Source of the DNA: Modicisalibacter coralii
Lineage (GTDB): Bacteria; Pseudomonadota; Gammaproteobacteria; Pseudomonadales; Halomonadaceae
Assembly: GCF_004117855.1 (NCBI RefSeq)
Contig: NZ_QWBW01000012.1
Location: 1 to 64,000 of the forward strand
DNA length: 64,000 nt
Reading direction: 5' to 3'
Shown here: positions 1 to 7,751 of the stretch, in pieces
How positions within the stretch are numbered: the first letter of the stretch is position 1
Layout: every line of letters starts with the position of its first letter
The notes under the pieces: model-generated
The model's database searches: none
What the model saw: the letters and a program-made list of their open reading frames with translations, nothing else
What the model was told of the DNA's origin: nothing
Made by a program: the position numbers and the translations under genes

Positions 1-289
1 ACGGCCTCGCCGGCGTCCCGACAAACTCCATGCGGACAAGGCGTACGATCATCGCCGTTGCCGCCGAGCCTGTCAGCGACGGGGCATTCAGCCCCGTATT
101 GCTCGTCGAGGTGTCGAGGATAGTCAGCGACTCGGCTGCCATCGCTGGGTTGTCGAACGAACCTTTGCGTGGCTGAGCCGGATGAGGCGACTTACCACGC
201 GCTATGAGCGGCGAGTCGATATCCATTATGCCTTTACGCTGTTGGGCTGTTCCTTGGTCTGTCTGAACAAGCTTCAAGGCAGGTTTTGA
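1..289 (+). CDS. IS5-family transposase, C-terminal part (cut by window edge)
   Basis: An open frame enters at base 2 and ends with TGA at 287-289, giving 95 residues. The fragment carries DKAYD near its start and VERTFAWLSRMRR further on, which match the second D region and the E region of the DDE catalytic domain of IS5-family (IS427-like) transposases, and it ends in a typical LLGCSLVCLNKL tail. The enzyme would cut and join the ends of its own insertion sequence. The 5' part lies outside the window, so I cannot tell whether the gene is intact. A terminal inverted repeat is expected shortly after the stop, but the other end is not visible, so I do not mark one. Confidence 0.85.
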   Translation, partial: RPRRRPDKLHADKAYDHRRCRRACQRRGIQPRIARRGVEDSQRLGCHRWVVERTFAWLSRMRRLTTRYERRVDIHYAFTLLGCSLVCLNKLQGRF

Positions 290-342
290 AAGGCGCTCTA
301 AGCGGCACTTCCTGGTTATCCAGTTGAAAAGAATGCCTGTGG

Positions 343-1497
343 CTATTCCCGACTCAACTGATCGATATAGTCGCCATAGGCGAACACCCGGTTGCGCTTC
401 TGGCCGGTCAACTCCCGTACGATATTCAACTGCTGCGCCAGGGCTTCCAGCACCTTGCCGACGGTGGCCTGGGTCAGCCCGGTGTCCCGATGCAGCGTGG
501 CGATATTGGCGATGGGGTGACGGTAGAGCGCTTCCAGCACCTGGGTCGCGGAACCGGATAGGCGGCCAAGCTCGCTCAGGCGCGCCTTGTCCCGGGCCAG
601 TAGCGCATTGAGCGCCTGCGCCGTGGCAACGGCATGGTTGGCGGTATCGGCGATGGCATCGACGAAAAAGAGCAACCAGCTTTCCCAATCGCCGGTCAGG
701 CGCACGTTCTGGAGGTGATCGTAATAGACCTGCCGGTGACGTTTGAAGAACACCGAAAGGTAGAGCAGCGGCTCCGTCAGAAAGCCTGCCTGCACCAGAA
801 TCAGCGGGATCAACAAGCGCCCGAGCCGACCATTGCCATCCATGAACGGGTGGATGGTTTCGAACTGCACGTGTGCCAGGGCGGCCTTGATCACCGGTTC
901 CGTCGCCGCCGGCTCGTCATTGAGAAAGCGCTCGAAGGCGCCCCAGCAGTCAGCGAGTTGGTTGGCCGGGGGTGGCACGAACGCGGCTTCGTCCGCCCGG
1001 TGCCCGCCGATCCAGACCTGGTTCTGGCGGAACTCCCCCGGGCGGCGATGCGCACCGCGCCCGTGAGTCATCAAGGCGTCGTGTAGCTCACGCACGAGCC
1101 GGATCGTAATCGGCTGCCCTTCGCGAATGCGCTGAACGCCCAGGTTGAGCGCCCGCACGTAGCAGGAGACCTCCTGCACGTCATCCATCGGGACACCGGG
1201 AATGCCGTCCATCTCATAGATCATGAGATCGCTGAGCGACGACTGCGTGCCCTCGATCTGCGAGGACATCACCGCTTCCTTGCGCACATAGCTGTAGAGA
1301 AATAGCTGTGCGTCGGGCAGCAGCATCGAGATGCCATCGAGCCGCCCCAGGGCGATGTGGGCGGCGGAGAGCCGACGCTGTAGCTTGTCATCCAGTGACA
1401 GCGCGGGCTCGGGGGGCAGTGGCGCCGGAACGAACGCCTGGCAGCCGACGCCACCGGCGATGCTGGGGGTGTATTGGCCGGTCAGCCCGCGCTGCAT
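343..1497 (-). CDS. Fic family protein (probable AMP-transferase) with C-terminal winged helix
   Basis: 384 residues from the start chosen here. It has a Fic_N-type N-terminus, an inhibitory-helix motif SSQIEG (residues 78-83, matching [ST]xxxE[GN], so a class II autoinhibited Fic), the catalytic motif HPFMDGNGRLGR (216-227) and a C-terminal winged helix-turn-helix (about 320-375). Fic enzymes of this type transfer AMP from ATP to target proteins; the target is unknown. An in-frame ATG at 1551 would extend the protein by 18 residues, but the ATG at 1497 is preceded by AGGA at good spacing, and the longer start lies inside an inverted repeat that looks like the operator. The gene stands alone next to an insertion-sequence end, consistent with accessory DNA. 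Confidence 0.88.
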   Translation of the reverse strand: MQRGLTGQYTPSIAGGVGCQAFVPAPLPPEPALSLDDKLQRRLSAAHIALGRLDGISMLLPDAQLFLYSYVRKEAVMSSQIEGTQSSLSDLMIYEMDGIPGVPMDDVQEVSCYVRALNLGVQRIREGQPITIRLVRELHDALMTHGRGAHRRPGEFRQNQVWIGGHRADEAAFVPPPANQLADCWGAFERFLNDEPAATEPVIKAALAHVQFETIHPFMDGNGRLGRLLIPLILVQAGFLTEPLLYLSVFFKRHRQVYYDHLQNVRLTGDWESWLLFFVDAIADTANHAVATAQALNALLARDKARLSELGRLSGSATQVLEALYRHPIANIATLHRDTGLTQATVGKVLEALAQQLNIVRELTGQKRNRVFAYGDYIDQLSRE

Positions 1498-1515
1498 GAG
1501 GGTATCCTGGCAAGG

Positions 1516-1564
1516 TGAAATAGACTGAAAGACTATTTCATTTTTACCCATAAATTGAAATAGT
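1516..1564 (-). promoter_or_regulatory. Inverted-repeat operator upstream of fic
   Basis: ACTATTTCA at 1532-1540 and its exact reverse complement TGAAATAGT at 1556-1564 form an inverted repeat with a 15-bp spacer. A third half-site, TGAAATAG, lies at 1516-1523. All three sit just upstream of the preferred fic start at 1497. Because the Fic protein ends in a winged helix, autoregulation through these sites is a reasonable inference, but binding is not shown by the sequence. Confidence 0.5.
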
Positions 1565-1688
1565 GGCCCTGGCTATTTTAACGTCCCGCCCTTCGCTCGA
1601 GCGTCCCAGCAGCACGGCGACCCCTCGTCCACGCTTCAGAAGGCGTTTTTCAGTCGCTATTCCCTCTTGGGCAGCACAGCCGGCCCCG

Positions 1689-2585
1689 TCACTCGAAGCG
1701 TACCCGCAACGCCTCCACCACGACCCGAAAGGCCGCGGTCTGCTGGCGGCGATTCGGGTAGTAGAGATGATAGCCCGTGAAGGGCTCGGACCAGTCGGCG
1801 AGGACCTCCTGCAGGTCGCCGCGCTCCAGGTGCGCCTGAACCAGCCCGTCGGGCAGTTGCGCCAGGCCCACCCCGGCAAGACAGGCATCGAGGATCTGTT
1901 CCACGCTGTTCATGATCAACGGGCCGCTGACGCGGACCCGAAATTCGCGGCCGCCGTTGCCGAACTCCCAGGCATAGAGACCGCCGTGGGTGGGCAGACG
2001 CAGGTTGATGCAACGATGGCTCGTCAACGCTTCCGGCGTCCGGGGCGTGCCATGTCGCGCCAGATACTCGGGTGAGGCCACGGTGACCAGCCGCATGCGC
2101 AGGCCGATCGGCACGGCGATCATGTCGGCGGCGACGGTGCCACCCAGGCGCACCCCGGCGTCGAAGCGTTCGGCGACGATGTCCGTCAGCCCGTAGTCGG
2201 TGGTCAGTTCGATGGTGAGTCCGGGGTAGGCTTCCAGCAGGGGGAGCAGCTTCGGCCACAGGACGTGACGCGCCGCGTATTCGTCGGCGGTGATGCGTAC
2301 CGTGCCCGCCGGGCGCTCTCGCAGTTCGGTCACGGCGGTTACCTGCGCCTCGATCGCCTCCAGCAGCGGGGCGATCTCGCGCAGCAGCTTCTCGCCTGCC
2401 TCGGTACGCGTGACGCGACGCGTCGTGCGCGTCAGCAAGCGCACCCCGAGGCGCTCTTCCAGCCCTCGCAACGTCTGGCTCACCGCCGAGGGCGATACGC
2501 CGAGATGCGCCGCCGCGCGGGTGAAGTTGCCTTCGCGCCCCACCGTCACGAAGACGGCCAGATCGTCCAGCCGATACGCCGCCAT
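1689..2585 (-). CDS. LysR family transcriptional regulator
   Basis: 298 residues with an N-terminal winged helix-turn-helix (LDDLAVFVTVGREGNFTRAA onwards, with SPSAVSQTLRGLEERLGVRLL as recognition region, about residues 4-62) and a LysR substrate-binding domain to the end. It belongs to the large group resembling DhcR/PecT-type LTTRs. The start at 2585 (MAAYRL) is preceded by GGGGAG at 7 nt; an ATG 18 nt upstream has no clear ribosome site. It is divergent from the cupin gene at 2696, with the two promoters in the 110-bp gap, so the cupin gene is its likely target. The effector cannot be read from sequence. Confidence 0.88.
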   Translation of the reverse strand: MAAYRLDDLAVFVTVGREGNFTRAAAHLGVSPSAVSQTLRGLEERLGVRLLTRTTRRVTRTEAGEKLLREIAPLLEAIEAQVTAVTELRERPAGTVRITADEYAARHVLWPKLLPLLEAYPGLTIELTTDYGLTDIVAERFDAGVRLGGTVAADMIAVPIGLRMRLVTVASPEYLARHGTPRTPEALTSHRCINLRLPTHGGLYAWEFGNGGREFRVRVSGPLIMNSVEQILDACLAGVGLAQLPDGLVQAHLERGDLQEVLADWSEPFTGYHLYYPNRRQQTAAFRVVVEALRVRFE

Positions 2586-2695
2586 TATGAAGCTCCCCTT
2601 CATTCTGCATTCAGGATCTTACATATACTCGGCTCAATCGCGGCCTGCTACCGTTCAACGGACACCACGACACGCAGCAATCGCAGGAGGTTGCC

Positions 2696-3139
2696 ATGAA
2701 TGAGACCCACGCCTCGTCAGCAGACATGCTGGTGCAGCGCGCCGGTTCCAGCGACGCCATCCAGGGGCCCAGCGAGTATTTCACCGGCCAGGTTCGCATC
2801 GACCGGGTCTTCAGTGCGCCGGCGCCTTCGCGGGTGGGCGTCGCCGTGGTCAATTTCGAGCCGGGTGCGCGTACCAACTGGCACACGCATCCGGTAGGGC
2901 AGATCCTGCTGGTGACCGACGGCGTGGGCTGGACCCAGTGCGAGGGCGGGCCGAAGACCGAGATTCGCCCGGGCGACCTGATCTGGTGTAACTGCGGTCG
3001 TCGCCATTGGCATGGCGCCACCGACAAGACGGCGATGCAGCACGTCGCCATTCAGGAGTCGCAGGACGGCTCGCCGGTCGAGTGGATGGAGCCCGTCCCG
3101 GACGCGGTCTACCTCGCCGGCCCGGTCAAGACGGACTGA
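2696..3139 (+). CDS. Cupin domain protein
   Basis: 147 residues, a single conserved beta-barrel cupin. Motif 1 appears as [13 protein letters not shown] (residues 61-73), with two His ligands and Gln where the usual Glu stands, and motif 2 as [17 protein letters not shown] with a further His. It is similar to the small quercetinase/carboxymuconolactone-decarboxylase-associated cupins often found beside LysR genes. It is probably a metal-binding enzyme or an accessory protein; substrate unknown. The start follows a strong AGGAGG. Divergent from the LysR gene, which likely controls it. Confidence 0.8.
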   Translation: MNETHASSADMLVQRAGSSDAIQGPSEYFTGQVRIDRVFSAPAPSRVGVAVVNFEPGARTNWHTHPVGQILLVTDGVGWTQCEGGPKTEIRPGDLIWCNCGRRHWHGATDKTAMQHVAIQESQDGSPVEWMEPVPDAVYLAGPVKTD

Positions 3140-3237
3140 GTGGTATCGATCGACAGGGGGCTGTCTCGGGCGACGTGCCCACCGGCTTGAGCCGGCGCGT
3201 CTCTCGAGAGCGGGCCCTTACGCCAGGGCCGCTCGCC

Positions 3238-3714
3238 TCAGATGGCGTTCAGGTTGCGGAACATCTTGCTCAGGCACTGGTTGACGTAGACGATCTCGTC
3301 TTTCTCCAGGCCGTCGAAGGCCTTTTCGACGATGCGCCCGGTGAGACCCCGGGCCTCCGCCAGCTTGGCCTCGCCATCCTCGGTCAACGCCACTTCCGTG
3401 ACCCGGCCGTCCTGCGGCGAGGGTGCCGTCTCGAGCAGGCCGGTTTCCTGCATCTTGTAGACGATCTTGGTGACCGTGGAGAGCTTGGCCACGACATGGG
3501 TGGCGATGTCCGACATGCTCAGGCGGCCCTGCTCGTGGAGGATCATCAGCACGCGCCACTTGGAGGAACTCAGCCCGAGGGGCTTGAGCAGCGCGTCCAC
3601 CTCGGCGCTGTACTTGGCATTCAGTCGCGCCACCCAGTAAAGCGGAAAATCCCGGGCGCGGTAGTCGTCGGAGAGCGGAAAGAAGGGAGAGGCCAGTTCT
3701 TCCTTGTCGACCAT
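3238..3714 (-). CDS. iacR: MarR family regulator, probable IacR
   Basis: 158 residues with the MarR winged helix-turn-helix (SSKWRVLMILHEQGRLSMSD, then a wing around LLETAPSPQDGRVTEVALTE). MarR proteins are dimeric repressors released by small aromatic ligands. The iac locus for indole-3-acetate catabolism carries a MarR-type repressor, IacR, and this gene lies at one end of the iac-like island, so IacR is the likely identity. It is not adjacent to the iac core (it is 8 kb away, beyond the permease/porin unit), so the assignment rests on family and context. Start at 3714 with GGAG upstream; longer readings run into non-coding sequence. A TAGTTGAATAGTCTA stretch at 3740-3754 in its own upstream region may be an operator. 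Confidence 0.65.
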   Translation of the reverse strand: MVDKEELASPFFPLSDDYRARDFPLYWVARLNAKYSAEVDALLKPLGLSSSKWRVLMILHEQGRLSMSDIATHVVAKLSTVTKIVYKMQETGLLETAPSPQDGRVTEVALTEDGEAKLAEARGLTGRIVEKAFDGLEKDEIVYVNQCLSKMFRNLNAI

Positions 3715-3851
3715 GCGTGAGCGCTCCAAGACGATAAAATAGTTGAATAGTCTAGCATATCGCCCTTTTGGAGAAAGCGCCTGGCGCTCGCGCTGCCCTG
3801 GCTGGCCGACTCTTCCGCGGTGAGGCCGCGGGTTCGACGCATCGCCCGCCG

Positions 3852-4784
3852 TCAGTCGCTGCGCGGTGTTTCGGAGGGGTATTCGCCGAACAGCGTGTAA
3901 TAGCTCGCCGAGAAGTGGCTGAGATGGCGGAAACCCATCGCGTAGGCCACATCGCCCACCGAACTCTCGTCGGCGGACGACGCCATCAACTGGCGGCGCA
4001 CGGCGTTGAGCCGGATGCTGCGCAGGAACTCCACCGGACGCATGCTCACCACCCGCTGGAAGCTGTTCTGCAACGTCTTGCGGCTGACGTGCAGCTGCTC
4101 GCACAGGTCCAGTACGCTGAGCGGTCGTTGCGGATCGGCCAGGGCCAGTTCCTGGCTGCGCTTGACCAGATAGGTGCTCACGGCGAGTTCGTTGCGGCGT
4201 TTCTCGCCATTGGCCTGCAGGAAGAGATCGAGCAGTACCGCCATCAGGGTGTCTTCGATACGTTTTTCGAGAACCGGGTCGTCGTGGCTGCCCCGCGCGA
4301 CCAGGCCGTCGAGATCGCGAAAGAGCCCCACGCTGATCGCTTTCAGCAGCCGCATCGGGACATCCATGCCGGGCATCGCGGCGAACCGGGCGAAGCGCTC
4401 GGCCCCCAGCTCGACCTCGGCCAGGCGGCTGAAGCGCTCGAGGTCGACGCACAGAGCCAGAAACGCCAGGCCTTCCGGTGCGTGCAGCATGAATTCCTCG
4501 CCGTCGCGCAGCAGCAGCACGCTGTTCGAAACGACCTTGCAGCCCTGGATGACCGGGGTCCTGGCGGTGGAGAACGCCATGCAGAAACGCTTGCGGGGCG
4601 ACTGGCCGTGCTGCACCACCCGCTTGTCGAGCACCTCGTGGAAGACCTGGAAGCGCTCCCCCGAGACCTGCAGGAGTTCACTGGAAGGGCGGCCGGCGCC
4701 TAGCTGGTCGTAGACCTGCTGCCAGCCAGCGATCGCCGCCGCATGTCGCTGAGAATCCTGAAAGGAACGCAACTCACATAACAT
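3852..4784 (-). CDS. AraC family transcriptional regulator
   Basis: About 310 residues. The N-terminal half resembles the AraC_binding_2-type sensor domain; the C-terminal 100 residues hold two helix-turn-helix units (LDLCEQLHVSRKTLQNSFQR and a second one ending in MGFRHLSHFSASYYTLFGEYP). The start at 4784 (MLCELRS) was chosen over an upstream ATG at 4859, whose extra residues look like non-coding translation. It sits just beyond the porin gene on the same strand and is the only AraC regulator of the island, so activation of the permease/aldehyde dehydrogenase/porin unit is likely. Related regulators such as FeaR and EutR control amine or aldehyde catabolism; the ligand here is unknown. Confidence 0.82.
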   Translation of the reverse strand: MLCELRSFQDSQRHAAAIAGWQQVYDQLGAGRPSSELLQVSGERFQVFHEVLDKRVVQHGQSPRKRFCMAFSTARTPVIQGCKVVSNSVLLLRDGEEFMLHAPEGLAFLALCVDLERFSRLAEVELGAERFARFAAMPGMDVPMRLLKAISVGLFRDLDGLVARGSHDDPVLEKRIEDTLMAVLLDLFLQANGEKRRNELAVSTYLVKRSQELALADPQRPLSVLDLCEQLHVSRKTLQNSFQRVVSMRPVEFLRSIRLNAVRRQLMASSADESSVGDVAYAMGFRHLSHFSASYYTLFGEYPSETPRSD

Positions 4785-4868
4785 ACCCGCCCCCGTGGAT
4801 GGCACTCGCCGGTTGGCCGCTGCCGCCTGTCGAGCCACGGCTTGGCGGCCTCTCGTCATGCCGATCCC

Positions 4869-6197
4869 TCAGAAGAACGCCGCCAGCACCAACTGCGCAT
4901 ACACATTGGTATCGTTATCCCCGACCTGGGTGCCCCCATCGGCCGCGCTCTTGTCGGGCTTGTAGAAGCCCACCAGGGGGCTGACGGCGATATGCTCGGT
5001 CGCCATCCAGCTCGCGTACAGGTCCAGCTCCCGAGCATCCAGATTACGCGCATCGCGGTGCTCCAGGGTAGTGAAGTCGAAGAACAGCGCTCCCAGGGAC
5101 AAGCTTTGCGTCGGTCTGAGGCTCAGGCCGACATGATGGATTCCCGTGTTGCGCGCGAAGATGCCCGCGTAGTTGGAGGCCACCTCGCCCTGGAACCAGG
5201 TGCCCAGATCGGGACTGTTCTGGCCGGTGAACAGCGAGTCCCAATCCGCCGAGTAGCGGGTGTAGCGGTAGGTCAGCGTCGGCGTCCAGGCGAGGTCCGC
5301 GAAGGTGTACCGGGCCTGGCCGTACCAGGCAGTCTCGGTGCCGGCATCCTTGTACTGGCGGGCGTACTCGAAGGCGAAGTCGGCATTGGCGATGCCGAGG
5401 TCGCTGTCGCCGCGCAGGCTGTAGACGTTCATGCCGTCGCGCTGACGCAGGAAGTCGTCGGCCCAGGCGTCGTCGACGTCGAGCCCGTGCACCGCGGTCA
5501 GGCCGAGGGTACCGGCCTCACCGGTGTAGTCGAGGGTACCGGCGAGCAGCTCGGTGTCCGCCTGGGCGCGGTTGTCCGAGGCGAGCCAGGCGGCCGTGCC
5601 GTGCAGGCCGCGGTCACCGCCGATGCGTGCCACCGCGGTGCGGTCGAAGGCGTGCCGCGCCGCCAGGTAGTAGGCGCCGCCGCGATCGAGGGCGCCCCCG
5701 GCCGGCCCCTCGCCGAGATTCAGGCCGTCGTCGTTGATGATGAAGCCCTTGCCGAGCTGGACCACCTGCCGACCGGCGGAGAGATCCAGCCCATCCGTGC
5801 CGAGGAAGGGGAAGCGCTCGCCCGATCGCCAGCCCAGATAGGCTTCCTCGAGCGAGGTGCGCCGCTCCGAGCCGATGCTGTTGCCGCCGGCGTCACCATC
5901 GCCCCAGGTGGCGGAGCTGACCCAGTCGAGGGCACCGTAGACATCGCCGGTGCCACCCAGCGTGCGATGGCCACTGAAGCCGTACTTGGCGAAGCCCTCG
6001 CGCCAGCTCGAGCCACCGCTGCGACCGTCGTAATTCTTGCGGCTGTGCATCCAGCCATGCACGGCCAGCACGTCGATGTTGAGGGCGCCGTCGGGGCTCG
6101 ACAGCAGTTCGTAGGCCTGTGCGGTGCCGGTCTGCGCGAGCGTGAAGCCCAGCACGGCGAGACCGCCGGCGAGCCGGGTCGTCTTGAGAAGTGTCAT
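4869..6197 (-). CDS. Outer-membrane beta-barrel porin (alginate-export/OprD-like)
   Basis: 442 residues. A signal peptide is clear (MTLLKTTRLAGG, hydrophobic core, cleavage after AQA near residue 28). The rest alternates short amphipathic strands and turns rich in Gly, Asp, Tyr and Trp and ends in Phe, as outer-membrane barrels do. The overall pattern resembles the alginate export (AlgE-like) family. Porins of this type take up small organic acids or aromatic compounds across the outer membrane. It follows the aldehyde dehydrogenase at 94 bp on the same strand, so it is probably co-transcribed with permease and dehydrogenase. Its exact substrate cannot be inferred. Confidence 0.7.
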   Translation of the reverse strand: MTLLKTTRLAGGLAVLGFTLAQTGTAQAYELLSSPDGALNIDVLAVHGWMHSRKNYDGRSGGSSWREGFAKYGFSGHRTLGGTGDVYGALDWVSSATWGDGDAGGNSIGSERRTSLEEAYLGWRSGERFPFLGTDGLDLSAGRQVVQLGKGFIINDDGLNLGEGPAGGALDRGGAYYLAARHAFDRTAVARIGGDRGLHGTAAWLASDNRAQADTELLAGTLDYTGEAGTLGLTAVHGLDVDDAWADDFLRQRDGMNVYSLRGDSDLGIANADFAFEYARQYKDAGTETAWYGQARYTFADLAWTPTLTYRYTRYSADWDSLFTGQNSPDLGTWFQGEVASNYAGIFARNTGIHHVGLSLRPTQSLSLGALFFDFTTLEHRDARNLDARELDLYASWMATEHIAVSPLVGFYKPDKSAADGGTQVGDNDTNVYAQLVLAAFF

Positions 6198-6290
6198 GTG
6201 AGTACCTTATCGGTGTTGTTGTTGTGACGTGGGAACCGACCACCGGGACAGCCGGTCGCGCCTGCGCGAAGGGCGGCTGGCCCGGCGCGC

Positions 6291-7712
6291 TCATTTCGTC
6301 GGGAACGTCCGGACGTAGTGCAGTTGCGGCGTGGTGAACTCGAGCAGCCCCTGGAGGCCGAACTCGACGCCGAAACCGGACATCTTGCAACCGCCGAAGG
6401 GCGTATTGGGCTGGATCTGCGCGTGGCAGTTGACCCACGCCACGCCACTTTCCAGGCGGCTGGCAACGGCCTGGGCACGGACCTCGTCGCTGCCCCAGAC
6501 CGAGCCGCCCAGCCCCATCGACGAGGCGTTGGCGCGGCGCAGGGCGTCCTCGACGTCGCTATAGGCGATCACCGGCAGTACCGGACCGAACTGCTCCTCG
6601 TCCACCAGGCGCTGACCGTCGCTGACGCCGGTGACGATGGTCGGCGGATAGAAGAAGCCGGGGCGGTCCAGGCGCTCGCCGCCGCACAGCACCTCGGCGC
6701 CCTGGGCGCGGGCGTCGTCGACGAGTTCGCTGACCAGTGCGAGCTGGTCGGCATTCTGCACCGGGCCGAAGGTCACGCCAGCCTCCAGGCCATCGCCGAC
6801 CACCTGGCGCCGCGCGATGTCGGCCAGCGCCTCGGCGAATTCACGATACTGGGATTCGTGGACGTAGAGCCGCTTCAGCGCCGAGCAGGTCTGGCCCATG
6901 TTGAGAAAGGCCGCCTGGAAGATTTCCTCGGCCACCGCCGCTACCGGCGTCTCCGGCAGCACGATGGCGGCGTCGTTGCCGCCCAGTTCCAGGGTCAGAC
7001 GCTTGAGATTACCGGCCGAGGCTCGCATGACGCGCTGCCCGGTCTCGGTGGAGCCGGTGAAGACGATCTTGTCGATGCCCGGATGGCCGGTAATCGCGCT
7101 ACCCAGGCCCTGCTGCCCGGTGACCACGTTGATCACGCCCCGCGGTACGTGGCGGGCGATGATCTCCACCAGCCGGATCGTGCTCAGCGGGGTCAGGCTG
7201 GAGGGCTTGCTCACCACGCAATTGCCCGCCCGCAGCGCCGGCATGATGTGCCATACCGCGATCATGAAGGGCCAGTTCCAGGGCGTGATCGAGGCCACCA
7301 CCCCCACCGGCCGGTGGTGCAGCTCGATACGCTGGGTGGGCGTCTCCTCGATCCACTCCACCGGGATCTCCTGGCCCGCCGCGTAGCGCGTCCAGGCCAC
7401 GCCGCCGGCGATTTCCGACTGGGCCAGCGCCAGCGGCTTGCCCTGCTCGCGAACGATCAGCCGCGCCAGTTCGTCCGCTTCGCGCTCGATGTCGTCGGCG
7501 ACCCGGGTCAGCGCCTCGCAGCGTTGTGCGTGGCTCAGGGCCTGCCACTCGCCACAGGCGGCCCGGGCGGCATCGACCGCGCGATCCAACTGCGCGGGGG
7601 AACCCGCCGGGCAGCGCGCGAAGGCCTGACCGCTGGCCGGGTCGATCACCGCGAAGTGCCCGTCGTCACCCGGCACGCTGTCGCCACCGATCACTAGTTC
7701 ATGGTCACGCAT
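6291..7712 (-). CDS. NAD(P)-dependent aldehyde dehydrogenase
   Basis: 473 residues, the normal length of the superfamily. Catalytic Cys276 lies in NMGQTCSALKR, general base Glu242 in LELGGN, Asn146 in TPWNWP and Lys169 in VSKPSS. The enzyme oxidises an aldehyde to the acid with NAD or NADP. It lies 39 bp after the APC permease gene and before the porin gene on the same strand. In an island that appears to degrade indole-3-acetate, an attractive role is oxidation of indole-3-acetaldehyde (or another aryl aldehyde) to the acid that enters the iac pathway; this is inference from context only. Confidence 0.85.
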   Translation of the reverse strand: MRDHELVIGGDSVPGDDGHFAVIDPASGQAFARCPAGSPAQLDRAVDAARAACGEWQALSHAQRCEALTRVADDIEREADELARLIVREQGKPLALAQSEIAGGVAWTRYAAGQEIPVEWIEETPTQRIELHHRPVGVVASITPWNWPFMIAVWHIMPALRAGNCVVSKPSSLTPLSTIRLVEIIARHVPRGVINVVTGQQGLGSAITGHPGIDKIVFTGSTETGQRVMRASAGNLKRLTLELGGNDAAIVLPETPVAAVAEEIFQAAFLNMGQTCSALKRLYVHESQYREFAEALADIARRQVVGDGLEAGVTFGPVQNADQLALVSELVDDARAQGAEVLCGGERLDRPGFFYPPTIVTGVSDGQRLVDEEQFGPVLPVIAYSDVEDALRRANASSMGLGGSVWGSDEVRAQAVASRLESGVAWVNCHAQIQPNTPFGGCKMSGFGVEFGLQGLLEFTTPQLHYVRTFPTK

Positions 7713-7751
7713 GACGCTCGTCCTTTTTCTGCATGTGGTGGAAATCGCCGT

